Assembly (NCBI RefSeq): GCF_027887165.1
Contig: NC_077233.1
Location: forward strand, 230,850,872-230,914,871
DNA length: 64,000 nucleotides
Source: Monodelphis domestica
Taxonomy: Eukaryota > Chordata > Mammalia > Didelphimorphia > Didelphidae
Direction: 5' to 3'
Made by a program: the position numbers and the translations under genes. Positions 10,996 through 22,200 of the stretch are shown here, in pieces (the first letter of the stretch is position 1; every line of letters starts with the position of its first letter). The notes under the pieces were generated by a model. The model had not been told where the DNA came from, searched no databases, and saw only the letters and a list, made by a program, of their open reading frames with translations.

Positions 10996-13023
10996 AGATC
11001 TAGTTTTAATTGTGTGGAGAGTGTTTTGTAGTTGTGTTCATATAGTTCTTGCATTTGTCTTGGCAGATAGATTCCTAAGTATTTTATATTGTCTGTGGTA
11101 ATTTTAAAGGGAATTTCCTTTTCTAACTCTTGCTGCTGGGATGAGTTGGAAGTATATAGAAATGCTGATGACTTATGTGGGTTTATTTTGTATCCTGCAA
11201 CTTTGCTAAAGTTGTTGATTATTTCCACTAGCTTTAGAGTTGATCTCTAGGATTCCTTAAGTAGACCATCATATCATTTGCAAAGAGTGATAGCTTGCCT
11301 ATTTTAATACCTTCATTTTCTTTTTCTTCTCTAATTGCTAGTGTTTCTAGTACAATGTTAAATAATAAAGGTGATAATGGGCATCCTTGTTTCACTCCTG
11401 ATCTTATTGGGAATGCTTCTAATTTATCCCCATTTCAGATGATGTTTGTCAATGGTTTTAAATATATATTTATTATTTTTAGAAAAGGCCCATCTATTCC
11501 TATGCTTTCTAGTGTTTTCAATAGAAATGAGTGTTGTATTTTGTCAAAGGCTTTTTCAGCATCTATTGAGACAATCATGTGATTTTTGTTGGTTTTCTTG
11601 GTGTGGTCAATGATGTGAACGGTTTTCCTAATATTGAACCATCCTTGGTATAAATGAACCATTCCTGGTATAAATCCTACCTGATCATAATGAATAACCC
11701 TCATGATCACTTGTTGGAATCTTTTGGATAGTATTCTATTTAAGATTTTGGATTTATGTTCATTAAGGAGATTGGTCTATAGTTTTCTTTCTTTCCTTTT
11801 GATCTACCTGGCCTTGGAATCAGTACCATATTTGTATCATACAATGAATTTGGTAGAACTCCTTCTTTGCTTATTAAGTCAAATAGTTTGTATAATATTG
11901 GGATTAGTTGTTCTTTGAATGTATGATAGAATTTACTTGTGGATCCATCAGGCCCTGTGGATTTTTTCTTAGGGAGTTCTTTGATGGCTTGGGTTATTTA
12001 AGTATTCTATTTATTCTTCAGCTAATCTAGGCAATTTATATTTTTGTAAATATTCATCCATATTACCTCGATTGCCATATTTATTGCCATGTAATTGGGC
12101 AAAATAGTTTTTAATGATTGCCTTAATTTCCTGTTCATTAGAGGTGAGGTCTCCCTTTTAATCTTGGATACTGTTGATTTGGTTTTCTTCTTTCCTTTTT
12201 TTTTATTAGACTGACCAGTACTTTGTCTATTTTATTTGTTTTTTCAAAGTATCAGCTTTTAGTCTTGTTTATTAATTCAATACTTATTTTACTTTCAATT
12301 TTATTAATTTCTCCTTTAATTTTTAGGATCTCTAATTTAGTTTTCATCAGGGGATTTTTAATTTGTTCACTTTCTCATTTTTTAATTTGCATGCCCAATT
12401 CACAGTCCTCTGCCCTCCCTAATTTATTAATATATGAACTCAAGGATATAAATTTCCCCCTAAGTACTGCTTTAGCTGCATCCCATAGATTTTGAAAGGA
12501 TGTTTCTTTATTGTCATTTTCTTCAATGAAATGATTGTTTCTATGATTTGTTCTTTAACTGATTTTGGAGAATTGTATTATTTAATTTCTAATTAATTTT
12601 TGATTTTCCTCTCCATATACCCTTATCAATTATTTTTTATTTCATTGTGGTATGAGAAGGTTGTGTTTATTATTTCTGCTCTTTTGTACTTGCTGGCAAA
12701 TGTTTATGCCCTAGTACATGGCCAATCTTTACGAATGTACCATGTGCTGCTAAAAAGGTGTATTTCTTTTTGTCCCTATTTATTTTCCTCCACATATCTA
12801 CTAACTGTAATTTTTCTAAGATTCCATTCACTTTTCTTCCTTCTTTCTCATTTTTTGGTTCAATTTATGTAGTTCTGATAGAGGAAGGTTCAGGTCTCCC
12901 ACTAGTATAGTTTTTCTATTTCATCCTCGAGCTCCACTCGTTTCTCCTTTAAAAAGTTGGATGTTATGCCACTTGGTGCATACATGTTGAGTTCTGATAC
13001 TTCCTCATTGTCTATACTGTCTG

Positions 13024-13829
13024 TGAAGACTGGATTTGGCTCTCCCCTGATTGTAACAATGAAGGTACTTAGTTCTTCCTTGATAGGGAAGATAAAATTG
13101 TAATCCCTGGTCTATTTTTAGATTTAAATCCCAAAAGTGTTAACTCAGTATTTAAAGTAGATCTACCCATTTTAATCACAAAAAGTTGTAAACACCCATT
13201 TCATTAATTGAGTGGGAGGTCTGTGTCCCTCGTGTGAAAGAGTGGGCAGTCCTGGAGAGAAGTGTCTGCTGTGATTGGTAGATGTAAAAATTTAGGGGAG
13301 GTGACACAAGAGAAAAAGGTTATTAAATAGAAGAAACAGAGACACACAAGAGCGATGAAGAATGAAGAAGAGTCACTCAGAGGAGAAACTGTAAGACAGA
13401 CACTTGAGGAAAGACTGTAATACAGACACTCAGACATGGAGAGAAGATACTTGGCTGTGGAACTGGACCCCTGGAGTAGTTTGTGTAGGAGACCTCAGAC
13501 TACTTTCCTTTTAGAAGGTAATCATGGTGAGTGTAAAGGATGACTTAGTTTCCCTGCCCTTTCGGAAGGTGTGAATCTCCAAGAACGGCCCATTGTCTTG
13601 AGACTCCTTTCCCCTGGCTGGGGCTTAGAATTTCTACTTGGCTCAGAGGAAACTGAAGGTCTGCCTCTCTCTCTCTCCCCTTTTCTCACTTCCTTAATAT
13701 CTTCCCTCTATTGTAAAAATAAAGTACCATAAATTCCATTTTACTTTAGTAATTCATTTTTGGGATTTAGTAATTAAATCCCTGGTGACCACCAATTAAA
13801 AAATCAGGTCCAATAATATAAATTTAACA
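13024..13829 (+). mobile_element. Solo ERV LTR in L1-A
   Basis: 806 bp with TGAAG...AACA ends (canonical TG/CA), inserted in L1-A ORF2 between TGTCTG (13,018-13,023) and TGTCTT (13,830-13,835), a 5-6 bp duplication. A plus-strand AATAAA lies near 13,715. The block GGGCAGTCCTGG...GATTGGTAGATG is shared with the LTRs at 25,745-26,345 (opposite strand) and 45,332-46,205. The lack of internal genes indicates LTR-LTR recombination. Confidence 0.75.
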
Positions 13830-14899
13830 TGTCTTTATCAGGATGTAATTACCTTCCCTATCTCTTTTAACTAGATCTATTTTTACTTTGGCTTTGTCAG
13901 ATATCATGATTGTGATTCCTGCCTTCTTTTTCTCAGTTGATGCCCAATAGATTTTGTGACATCTGCTTACTTTTACCTTCCTCATGTGTGTTTCTTATAG
14001 ACAACATATGATAGGATTTTGGTTTATAATCCATTCTGGTATTTGCTTCCACTTTACAGATGAGTTCATCCCATTCATATTCAAAGTTATGATTACTACC
14101 TGTGTATTTCCCAACATTTTGATTTCCTCTCCTTGTCCTGTCCTTTCCTCTTTCATTATATCTGTCTACATCAGTATTGTTTTCAATCAGTCCCCCTAAT
14201 CCCCACCCTTATTTTACTTTCCTTTCTCCCCCCTCCCTTCTTATTCTTCTTTTTAATTTTCTTTTGGGGTCTTTTTAAGCTACACCACACACTACCACAC
14301 CCCTTTGAGTTACTTTTCCCTTCCCATCCTCCCTTTCTACCCACTCCCTTTTTATTTCCCTTTTGTTTTTTTAGAGTCTATTAAATAGCCTTCCCCCTCT
14401 TTCCCGTCCCCCTTTTTTAAACTCTGCTCCCCACTCCCCCCCTTAGTTTTCCCCTCTCAGCTTTCCTATAGGGTAAGATAGAGTTCAATACCCCAATGGA
14501 TTTAGGTGCTCTTTCCTGTTGGAATTGATTCCACTGGGAATAAGGTTTGAGTATTACCTTTCAGCACCCTCTTCCTCTTCTTATAGTTGTATTCTTCCCC
14601 TACCTCTCCCGTGTACCTTTTTGTGTAGTATAGGTTCTCCTAATTTTCTTATTCCTTCAAGTTTCTCTTGGTGCCACCCCCTTTCTTTCTTATACTTTTT
14701 TATATATGATTTTAAACCACTTAGTATCCCTATGGATAATTCTTTTACTCTAATAGTAAATACAATTTTTGACAGTTACAAATAATATTTTTCCATATAG
14801 GAATATAAATGATTTGGCCTTATTTGAGGCCATTAGAGAACAACAACAACAACAAAATAAGACCCCTCTCTTTCTTATTTACCTTTTTCATGTTTCTCT

Positions 14900-15990
14900 T
14901 GGTTTTTGAATTTTGATGTCAAATTTTCTGTTTAGTTCTGGCCTTTTCTTTACAAATATTTGGAAGTCTTCTATTTTGTTAAATTCCCGTACTTTCCCCT
15001 TGAAGTATGTAGTCAATTTTGATGGGTAGGTGATCCTTGGTTATAGACCCAATTCTCTTGCCTTTCTGAATATCATATTCCAAGCCATGTGGTCTTTTAC
15101 CGTGGAGGTTATCAGATCCTATGCAATCCTGATTGGTGCTCCTTGATATCTGAATTGTTTCTTTCTGGCTTCTTGTAATATTTTCTCCTTAACTTGGAAG
15201 TTCTTGAATCTGGCAATTACATTCATGGGGGTTGTCTTTTGAAGGTTTAGTGTAGCGGGTGATCTATGAACTCTTTCAATGTTTCTTTTGCCTTCTTGTT
15301 GCAGAACCTCAGGGTAGTTTTCTTGGTGTCAAGGTTTCTGTTTTTTTTTTCTCCAGGTTTTCATGTAGGCCTATGATTCTCAAATTGTTTCTCCAACTTC
15401 TATTTTCAAGGTCAACCACCCTCTCAGTGAGATATTTTGTGTTTCCTTCTAATCTGTCATTTTTTGGCTTTGCTTTATTAATTCTTGCTGACTTGTGAGC
15501 TCATTGGCTTTTACTTGCCCAATTCTAGTTCTTAATGACTGGTTTTCAGCTAAAATCTTTTGATTTTCTTTTTCAGTTTGATCTATCCTGCTTTTCATGG
15601 TTTCCAGCAGGTCATTTCTGGTCTTCACTTTGCTTATTATTTAATTTGCTTTCTGGGCTTCAATTTCCAAGTGGGAGATCCTGTCTTTTATAATGTTATT
15701 TTCTTTTTGGACTCTTTTCCACTTTTCTTGCCACATCTCTTCCATTTTTCTGACAATCTCAGATTTAGTCTTCAAGAACTTGTGGCCAATTTCCATTTTC
15801 CCCCTAAGGTTTGGGTGTGTTTGTTGGTTATCTTCTGCTGTTTCTTCTTTAGTCTGGGTTCTTTTCTGCATAAAAACTATAACGGGTCAACATTTTCTTC
15901 TTGTTTTTTTTCTTTCTTTTCTTTTTTCTTTGTAAATTTTAGCTCCTGGGAGTTTGTGGCCATTGCCTTGTTCCTTCCTGGTCAGATTTC
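14900..15990 (-). pseudogene. L1-A ORF1 remnant
   Basis: The minus frame 15,641-15,871 is Lys/Glu-rich coiled coil (KMEEMWQEKWKRVQ) like an L1 ORF1 N-terminal half. Downstream sequence to about 14,900 resembles the ORF1 RNA-binding part of L1-C but is broken by stops. ORF1 is an RNA-binding trimer that packages L1 RNA; this copy cannot make it. Confidence 0.6.
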
Positions 15991-16788
15991 TAAGTGAGGA
16001 ATGTGGGTGATCTTTGTATTGGGCTCTGGAGAGGTTTTTGCCCTGAGGATATTTTCCCCCAGTCCTCAGCAGTGTCCAGCTGCTCTTAGTGGCATGTCCA
16101 GCCCCCAAGAACTTAAAGATTGCCTTGCAGAAGTCTGGGTGTGGATTGTAGGAAGTCTCTGTATTGAGCACTGGAGAGGTTTTGCCCAGAGGCTATTTTT
16201 TGTTCTCTGTGGCATTTTGCTTTGAGCCTCCCCTCTCTGCCCAAGCTTTGCAACACCCTATCTCCATGCTTCCTCAGCCTCTTGGGGTTCCTAGTCTTGT
16301 TGTTCTTATGGGCAGGTCCAGTTCCCCAATAACTTAAAGATTGGCTGGGAAGAGGTAGCCTGAGGGCTTTTTATGGTTTTCTGTGGCATTTTGCTGTGAG
16401 CCGCCCCCTCTCCCCAAGCTTTGTAACACCCCATCTCCACATTTCCTTAGCCTCCCAGTGTTCTGAGTCATTTCTCTTTGTGTTGAACTCAGCCAGTCTC
16501 CCTCCTAGAACTTGGAAGTTTGTCCCATGCTAGTTCGAATGGTAGGTGAAGTGGGGGAGGGGTGATGAGCTTGCCTCTTGGTGGGGGAAATTTTGCCCCC
16601 TTTTAGCATGGAAATGCCCTAACTTTGCCTACCTTCTGTGCTATGTCCTACCATGAAACTCCTTCACTCGTTTGATTTTGTTTTTGTCTATTTGAGGCAC
16701 TCTGTCTCAATTGGTAAAGAGGAGAAGAGCTACTCAGTAGCCATCTTGACCCAGAAACCCCGAAAAAGTCTTCGATTAATGGTTCTTT

Positions 16789-17880
16789 CATTCCCATAAT
16801 TTCCATAATCATTATTTCTATTATCATTATTTCTAAAATAGTTGTTCCTAGAATAGTTGTTCCTAAAGTTTCCACAATTATTTCTAAAATTATTGAATAC
16901 TTGAGTCCAGCTCCAGCAATTTAACATTAGGTATCCCTTTTTTTCCACATAAGTAACACATTGGTCTTTGGTTTGTAGTTTCTCATAAAGGAGCCAAAAC
17001 TACCCCATAATTTGTATCTCTTTTTTTTTTTAAGTTTTCCCTTTAAAACTTTTATCTCCTTTCTCAATGCTTCCATTAAATCACTATCATTGCCATCTTT
17101 CTTTTTGTGCCTATTGTACACATATACTGCCACTCTCCTTAATTTATCAAGGTCCATATTTGGCCAGTTAGAACAGCTAATTTTGAAATAATCCTTGACT
17201 ACCCTGCAATAATTTTTCACAAACTGCCTTCTCAATTGTCTAACATTCCTTTCTCTGGTCAAATCTAGGTCTATATATCTTCCTCCCAGTTCTCTGATCT
17301 CTTGTTTTACTTTTTCAAATTTTGTCTAGGTACCTGGTCTGTCAGAACATGCTCTTATTGATTTAAGTACTGACTCCCTAACTTGACGCAATTGTGGGTA
17401 GTCTGTTTCAGTAGCCAGCCAGTGAACTGCTCCTCTTCCCCAAGCCTCATTAGTAAGCATGATAACCTTATCTTTTCCCTTTTTTGTTAACAATTTGTCT
17501 AGCAAATGCTCAAAATCAGTCCAGGTTGGATCAAATTGTTCGCATATGCCTTCCAGCCTTTTGAAAACAGCTATGGGCTCCTCCTCAAAAGAAGGGGTGC
17601 TCTGCTTAATCCATCAATATCCTGAAGGGTTAATGGTCTTTGATGTCTTTTATTAACTACTTCATTTTGGGGATTAAATGTTGGTATTTCTTTTATGGGG
17701 ATTAGGATTGTACTTTCTTTCTTTTGGGTTTTTGCTTGAGCTGCCATGCATTTGGTAGAAGTAGGAACAGTAGGACAGACAGGTTGGTTAAAGTGAGAGA
17801 TAATTTCATTCAATTGAGAAATAGTTTGGGGCATTTGAGAGATACAATCTTCAAGGCATGCAACTCTAGTCTCCATTAAG
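16789..17880 (-). pseudogene. ERV gag remnant
   Basis: Minus-strand frames at 16,927-17,262 and 17,571-17,876, with decayed coding sequence between. A basic capsid/nucleocapsid-like segment (RQLRRQFVKNYCRVVKDYF) leads to a partial zinc knuckle and an Asn-rich, Gly-poor tail. An upstream segment is rich in Gln, Thr and Pro. Gag is continuous with the pro-pol at 4,794 once the L1 inserted at 5,049-16,773 is set aside, because both sides share the 15-bp target-site duplication. Confidence 0.65.
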
Positions 17881-18139
17881 CTATTTTTCAGCTGTTTCTT
17901 TTTATTAGAGAGAACTAGACAAAATATTTGATAAAGTTGGTATCCTTGAGGTAACCCTGAGAGAACAAATAATCCCAGAAATGGTAAATACCCGGAGACA
18001 ACATAAAATTGTGAGATGTAACAGTTCAGTAAAGCTCCCCAAGAGCAGGAGTTGTTTGAGATAGACTGGAACCTCCTCCTTCACTACATGTACCATGATA
18101 TCTAGCACCATGTTTAATTGTCTAAAATTTCCTATACTT

Positions 18140-18630
18140 CTACCTTTTACCTATTCTTGAAAAGTAGGGATCATATGAAGTGAGGAACAGAAGATTAACA
18201 GATTAATCAAACTCCTACCTGGCTCGCTAGGCTTGTAAAGATAACAGTAGGAGTTTAACAAAAGTGAGGAGAGCAGTTGAATAAAACACTCAGTTTAATT
18301 TGAGAAGTACAGATAGAAAACAGAAAAGGAGGAAAGTGAATATTATTCTAATACCCTGTGACTATACCTAAATTCCTAATACTAACTAAAATTTCTAAAC
18401 TCCTACTTTGTCTTCTGACAGGCCTATCTAACCTATACTATCTAAAATTGATTCACTAACTATCTTCCTAAATAAACAGACATTCACCACTCATGAACTC
18501 CTTCAATTCATTTTGAAAGAAGTGGATTGTATCACTTCTAATGCTGGTAAATGATAAACACTCTCTGTCTGTCTCAAGCTGATAGGCCCAAAACAGCAGC
18601 CTCAGATCTGGATCTCTTAATGATGGAATC
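18140..18630 (-). repeat. LTR-like sequence on the gag side of the split ERV
   Basis: It resembles the 1-1,310 segment in short blocks (CTATACCTAAATTC, AGGCCTATCTAA). It lies between the ERV gag and a second gag fragment, so it may be the 5' LTR of the split ERV. I could not identify a primer-binding site. Confidence 0.35.
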
Positions 18631-18890
18631 TTAACTGCTGTAGTTATTTAACAAAAGGTTTAATATGATAGAATAAGCAAGGATTGGAAATGAGAAGGGC
18701 CCAGGTAATTCCCTTTTTTTCTTTTTCCCCAGAAAATTATAAACCACAGTTTTCCTAAGATCTTCCAACCCCATGGTCTCCCAAGTTGGACACTGGAGTT
18801 TGAAATAGTTTCTCACAGAAAGACAATTTCCCTTGACAAACTGACTCCTAATATGCACTAGATTTTCTTCCGATAAGTTATCAAGGCCCA
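18631..18890 (-). pseudogene. Second ERV gag fragment
   Basis: The minus-strand frame 18,631-18,858 includes IRSQFVKGNCLSVRNYFKLQ and DLRKTVVYNF. This parallels the gag segment at 16,927-17,262 but is clearly diverged from it, so it comes from a different ERV copy. The similarity stops at a Lys-rich run, after which LTR-like sequence begins. That is what would be seen if the split ERV had inserted into this gag. Confidence 0.5.
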
Positions 18891-19282
18891 GAAGGTGTTC
18901 TTTTTTTTGTTTTCTTGTTTTTAGTTTTTAAAACATTATTTTATTTGGTCATTTTCATACACTGTTCATTGGAAACAGATAATTTTCTATTCTTCTCCCC
19001 CAAACCCCCGCCACCCCTTCCGTAGCCGAGGCACAATTCGTCTGGGTATCACATGTGTCCTTGCTCTGAACCCATTTCCTTGTTGTTGGTATTTGCATTA
19101 GGGTGCTCATTTAGCGTCTCTCCTTGATAATGTCCCCTCAACCCCTGTAGTCAGGCAGTTGCTTTTCCTCAGTGTTTTTACTCCCTCAGTTTGTCCTCTC
19201 CTTGAGGATAGTTTTTTTTTTTTTCTCATACATTGCTGCAAGTTGTTCAGGGACATTGTAAAGCCATTACTGGAGAAGTCCA

Positions 19283-22200
19283 TTATGTTCTCTTGTACCA
19301 TAATGTGTCAGTCTCTGTATACAATGTTCTCCTAGTTCTGCTCCTCTCACTCTGCATAACTTCCTGGAGGTCGTTCCAGTCACCATGGAATTCCTCCACT
19401 TTATTATTCCTTTGAGCACAATAGTATTCCATCAGCAACATATACCACAATTTGTTCAGCCATTCAGCAATTGGAAGGCATCCCCTCATTTTCCAATTTT
19501 TTGCCACCACAAACTGCATGGTTCTGAATATTCTTGTACAAGTCTTTTCCCTTATTATCTCTGGGGTACAAACCCAGCAGTGCTATGGCTGGATCAAAGG
19601 GCAGACAGTCTTTTAGCGCCCTTTGGGCATAGTTCCAAATTGCCCTCCAAAATGGTTGGATCAATTCACAACTCCACCAGCAATGCATTAATGTCCCTAC
19701 TTTGCCACACCCCCTCCAGCATTCATTACTTTCCTTTGCTGTCATGTTGAACAATCTGCTAGGTGTTAGGTGATACCTCAGAGTTGTTTTGATTTGCATC
19801 TCTCTGATAAGAGATCTAGAACACTTTTTCATGTGCTTATTTTGGAGCATTTTCTTGTATATCTTCTTCTATCTGCTCTGTATTTTGTATTTTGGCTCCA
19901 TAGAATGTGTCCAAAGTCGCCCCTTTCTTCTTATTTTTCTTGGTATTTGGGGGCTTCTGTGCTTCTGTGGAGTTTGCCATCTCTGAGTGTGGAGGATTAG
20001 CTTTTCTTGTCTCTGTCTGGTGTTCAGAGGCTTTAGTCCTGGGCAGATTGTGGGTTCTATGAGCTTTCCCTGGGTTAAACTGAATATGCCTCACTGGAAC
20101 TGGAATGGAAGGGTCGGACCACGAGGCCACACTCTCCCCCCGGCTCGCTTTCCGGAAGTAGCCTTCAGAATCTCTGGCCATGAGGCTGTTTCGTCGGCCT
20201 GCGGGGGGATGGGCTGCAGCTTCCCCAAGCTCCGAGGGCAGGGACTTTCACTGAGTCTTGGATAGCAGGATCCAGCCCGTGAGGCTGTCTTGCCAGCCCT
20301 GAGGGTTGCTGTTGTTTCGACCTGCTCTCTGCAGCGGGAGCCCCAGGCAGTAACTTTCACTGGGACTCGGATAGAAGGCCCTGAGGGTTGTTGTTCGGAG
20401 GACCCTGCTCTCTGAGCCGGGCCGGGCTGTGGCTTCCCGGAGCCTTAGACTCTGCGCTCCTACCCCTGAGGTCCGAGTGATCTCGGGTTCTGGCTTTTGA
20501 GGGGAGCCGTACCTTTTGAACCAGGTCCAGGTCCAGGAGGAGGGTTCCCAGGGTCTGTGCTGTTGATCGTTTTGAATTTCGGCGCCTTAGGAGCTTATAG
20601 TTTGAGATCGGTCGGGAAGGGTTTTCCGGAGATCTGAACTTTAGCTTTCTCTAAGCCGCCATCTTAACCGGAAGTCTCATGTGCTTATTAATAGTCTTGA
20701 TTTCTTTAACTGAAAATTGCCTATTCATTTCCCTTGCCCATTTTTCAATTGGAGAATGGCTTGATTTTTTTGTACAACTGGTTTAGCTCTTTATAGATTT
20801 GAGTAATTAGACCTTCGTCAGAGGTTTTTGTTATGAAGATCGTTTCCCAATTTGTTGTTTTCCTTCTAATTTTAGTTACATTGATTTTGTTTGTACAAAA
20901 CCTTTTTAATTTGATGTAGTCAAAATTATTTATTTTGCATTTTGTGACTCTTTCTAAGTCTTGCTTGGTTTTAAAATCTTTCCCTTCCCAAAGGTCTGAC
21001 ATGTATACTATTCTGTGTTCACCTAATTTACTTATAGTTTCCTTCTTTATATTCAAGTCATTCACCCATTCTGAGTTTATCTTGGTGTAGGGTGTGAGGT
21101 GTTGATCCAAACCTAATCTCTCCCACACTGTCTTCCAATTTTCCCAGCAGTTATTATCAAATACTGGATTTTTGTCCCAAAAGCTGGGGTCTTTGGGTTT
21201 GTCAAAGACTGTCTTGCTGAGGTCGTTTACCCCAAGTCTATTCCACTGATCCTCCTTTCTGTCTCTTAGCCAGTACCAAATTGTTTTGATGACCGCTGCT
21301 TTGTAATATAGTTTGAGATCTGGGACTGCAAGGCCACCTTCCTTTGTATTTTTTTTCATTATTTCCCTGGATATCCTTGATCCTTTATTCTTCCAAATGA
21401 ACTTCATCATTTTCTCAAATTCAGTAAAATAGTTTTTTGGTAGTTCAATGGGTATGGCACTAAATAGATATATAAGTTTGGGTAGGATGGTCATTTTTAT
21501 TATGTTAGCTCGTCCCACCCATGAGCAATCAATATTTTTCCAATTGTTTAGATCTAGTTTTAATTGTGTGGAAAGTGTTTTGTAGTTGTGTTCATATAGT
21601 TCCTGTGTTTGTCTCAGGAGATAGATTCCTAAGTATTTTATATTGTCTCAGGTGACTTTAAATGGAATTTCTCTAATTCTTGCTGCTGAACTGGGTTGGA
21701 GGTATATAGAAATGCTGATGACTTATGTAGCTTTATTTTGTATCCTGCAACTTTGCTAAAGTTGTTGCTTATTTCGATTAGCTTTTTGGTTCCCTAGGAT
21801 TCTTTAAGTAAATCATCATATCATCTGGAAAGAGTGACAGCTTGGTCTCCTCATTGCCAATTTTAATACCTTCAATTTCTTTTTCTTCTCTAATTGCTAT
21901 TGCTAGTGTTTCTAGTACAATATTAAATAATAAAGGTGATAATGGACATCCTTGTTTGACTCCTGATCTTACTGGGAAGGCTTTGAGTTTTTCCCCATTG
22001 TAGATGATGTTTGCTGATGGTTTTCGATAGATACTATTTATTATTTCTAGGAAAGGCCCTTCTATTCCTATACTTTCTAGTGTTTTCAATAGGGATGGGT
22101 GTTGTATTTTGTGAAAGGCTTTTTCTGCATCTATTGAGATAATCATGTGATTTTTATCAGTTTGCTTGTTAATAGGGTCAATTATGTGGATGGTTTTCCT

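Larger units (their letters stand above)
5049..16773 (-). mobile_element. L1-A: full-length L1 inserted in the ERV, itself interrupted twice
   Basis: A minus-strand L1 flanked by the perfect 15-bp repeat GATTAATGGTTCTTT (5,034-5,048 and 16,774-16,788), a target-site duplication. The 3' UTR is at the low end; the 5' UTR, with a YY1-like CAAGATGGC, starts at 16,773. ORF1 remnants lie near 14,900-15,900 and ORF2 from about 14,150 down. Without L1-B (6,842-10,995) and the solo LTR (13,024-13,829) the element is about 6.8 kb, a full-length size. All frames carry stops and frameshifts, so it is dead. Confidence 0.85.

Noticed and set aside
13984..16225. Plus-strand Phe/Ser/Pro-rich frames
   Set aside because: Antisense shadows of minus-strand L1-A ORF1, ORF2 and 5' UTR.
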